Shown here piece after piece: positions 63,896-64,000 of a stretch of DNA of 64,000 nt. Below the pieces are notes generated by a model. That model was not told the origin of the DNA. It ran no database searches and saw only the letters and a list, made by a program, of their open reading frames with translations. Both the position numbers and the translations under genes were made by a program. Source of the DNA: Marinovum sp. (GTDB lineage Bacteria > Pseudomonadota > Alphaproteobacteria > Rhodobacterales > Rhodobacteraceae); NCBI GenBank assembly GCA_022447495.1, contig JAKVBH010000011.1:1-64000 (forward strand). The letters are read 5' to 3'. The stretch's first letter is position 1; the number at the start of each line of letters is the position of its first letter.

Positions 63896-64000
63896 GACGG
63901 CTTTCGGCTGGGTGTGAGGGCTCCCGTCCCCATGCGCCAACGACTTCGACCGCGTCAGGTCTCTTTGCCCCATTCAGCGCCCTGCATTTCCCTCAGGCGA
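63896..64000. other. Window end, no gene seen
   Basis: The last 105 bases after the hydroxylase stop carry no recognised feature; a gene could begin outside the window. Confidence 0.4.

Noticed and set aside
1-64000. CRISPR array
   Set aside because: No regularly spaced direct repeats of 25-40 bp were noticed anywhere in the window; dispersed repeats seen are palindromic and irregularly spaced.

Overview
This window looks like a chromosomal piece of a marine alphaproteobacterium of the Rhodobacteraceae (Roseobacter group). The evidence is the gene content (xsc with soeABC-type sulfite oxidation, carnitine catabolism, a UbiH-type hydroxylase, ftsK, lolA), the high GC content outside the left edge, and a family of intergenic hairpin repeats ending in TATTTTT and an AGARGAAG tail, which I associate with this family. 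Most genes are ordinary host genes. About 50 protein genes, two tRNA-like genes and RNase P RNA can be supported.

Layout: 1-1.9 kb is visibly AT-richer and carries a tyrosine recombinase, so it is probably the right edge of an integrated element whose body lies left of the window. 2-9.3 kb holds a LysR regulator, HU, AMP nucleosidase, a VOC/class II aldolase pair, a DUF2975/HTH pair, a frameshifted methyltransferase and an epimerase-like protein. 9.3-17 kb is a surface-polysaccharide region: an acyltransferase, GMC oxidoreductase and SDR in one overlapping operon, then a hexapeptide acetyltransferase, a glycosyltransferase and an O-antigen polymerase/ligase. 17.3-27.3 kb is a sulfonate/sulfite module: xsc, a DsrE-like protein, pta on the opposite strand, citrate synthase, a YeiH-type exporter, and SoeA, a 47-aa membrane peptide, SoeB and SoeC. 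Sulfoacetaldehyde would be split to sulfite and acetyl phosphate, carbon would enter as acetyl-CoA, and sulfite would be oxidised or exported. 27-44 kb is housekeeping: NlpC/P60 and M17 peptidases, asd, a short-chain dehydrogenase/hydratase pair, lolA, anmK, tyrS, apt, mtnP, SulP and arsH, plus a second frameshifted methyltransferase. 44.3-53.3 kb is a carnitine/gamma-butyrobetaine catabolic cluster: a dehydrogenase-thioesterase fusion, a small secreted or lipoprotein, an SDR, a BKACE enzyme, a CaiD-like hydratase, an NDP-forming CoA ligase and an acyl-CoA dehydrogenase, with a divergent GlxA/AraC regulator. 53.3-57 kb holds a GNAT protein, rpmG, rnpB, a slipin gene split by one in-frame stop and two tRNA-like genes with structural defects. 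57-64 kb carries ftsK, a DapC-like aminotransferase, an amidase and a UbiH-family hydroxylase.

The most unusual things I see are: (i) rnpB has an expanded P3 arm containing nested palindromes and a 16-bp stretch identical to the core of the dispersed intergenic repeat; (ii) 54.9-56.7 kb looks like it is decaying (nonsense mutation in slipin, a tRNA-Pro-like gene with a 6-nt anticodon loop, a tRNA-Lys with a mismatched acceptor stem, an isolated T-arm); (iii) a perfect 34-bp inverted repeat bounds a 187-bp MITE-like element inside the carnitine operon; (iv) small undescribed proteins are translationally coupled inside the sulfite and carnitine operons. All functions are inferred from reading the sequence; no database search was run.
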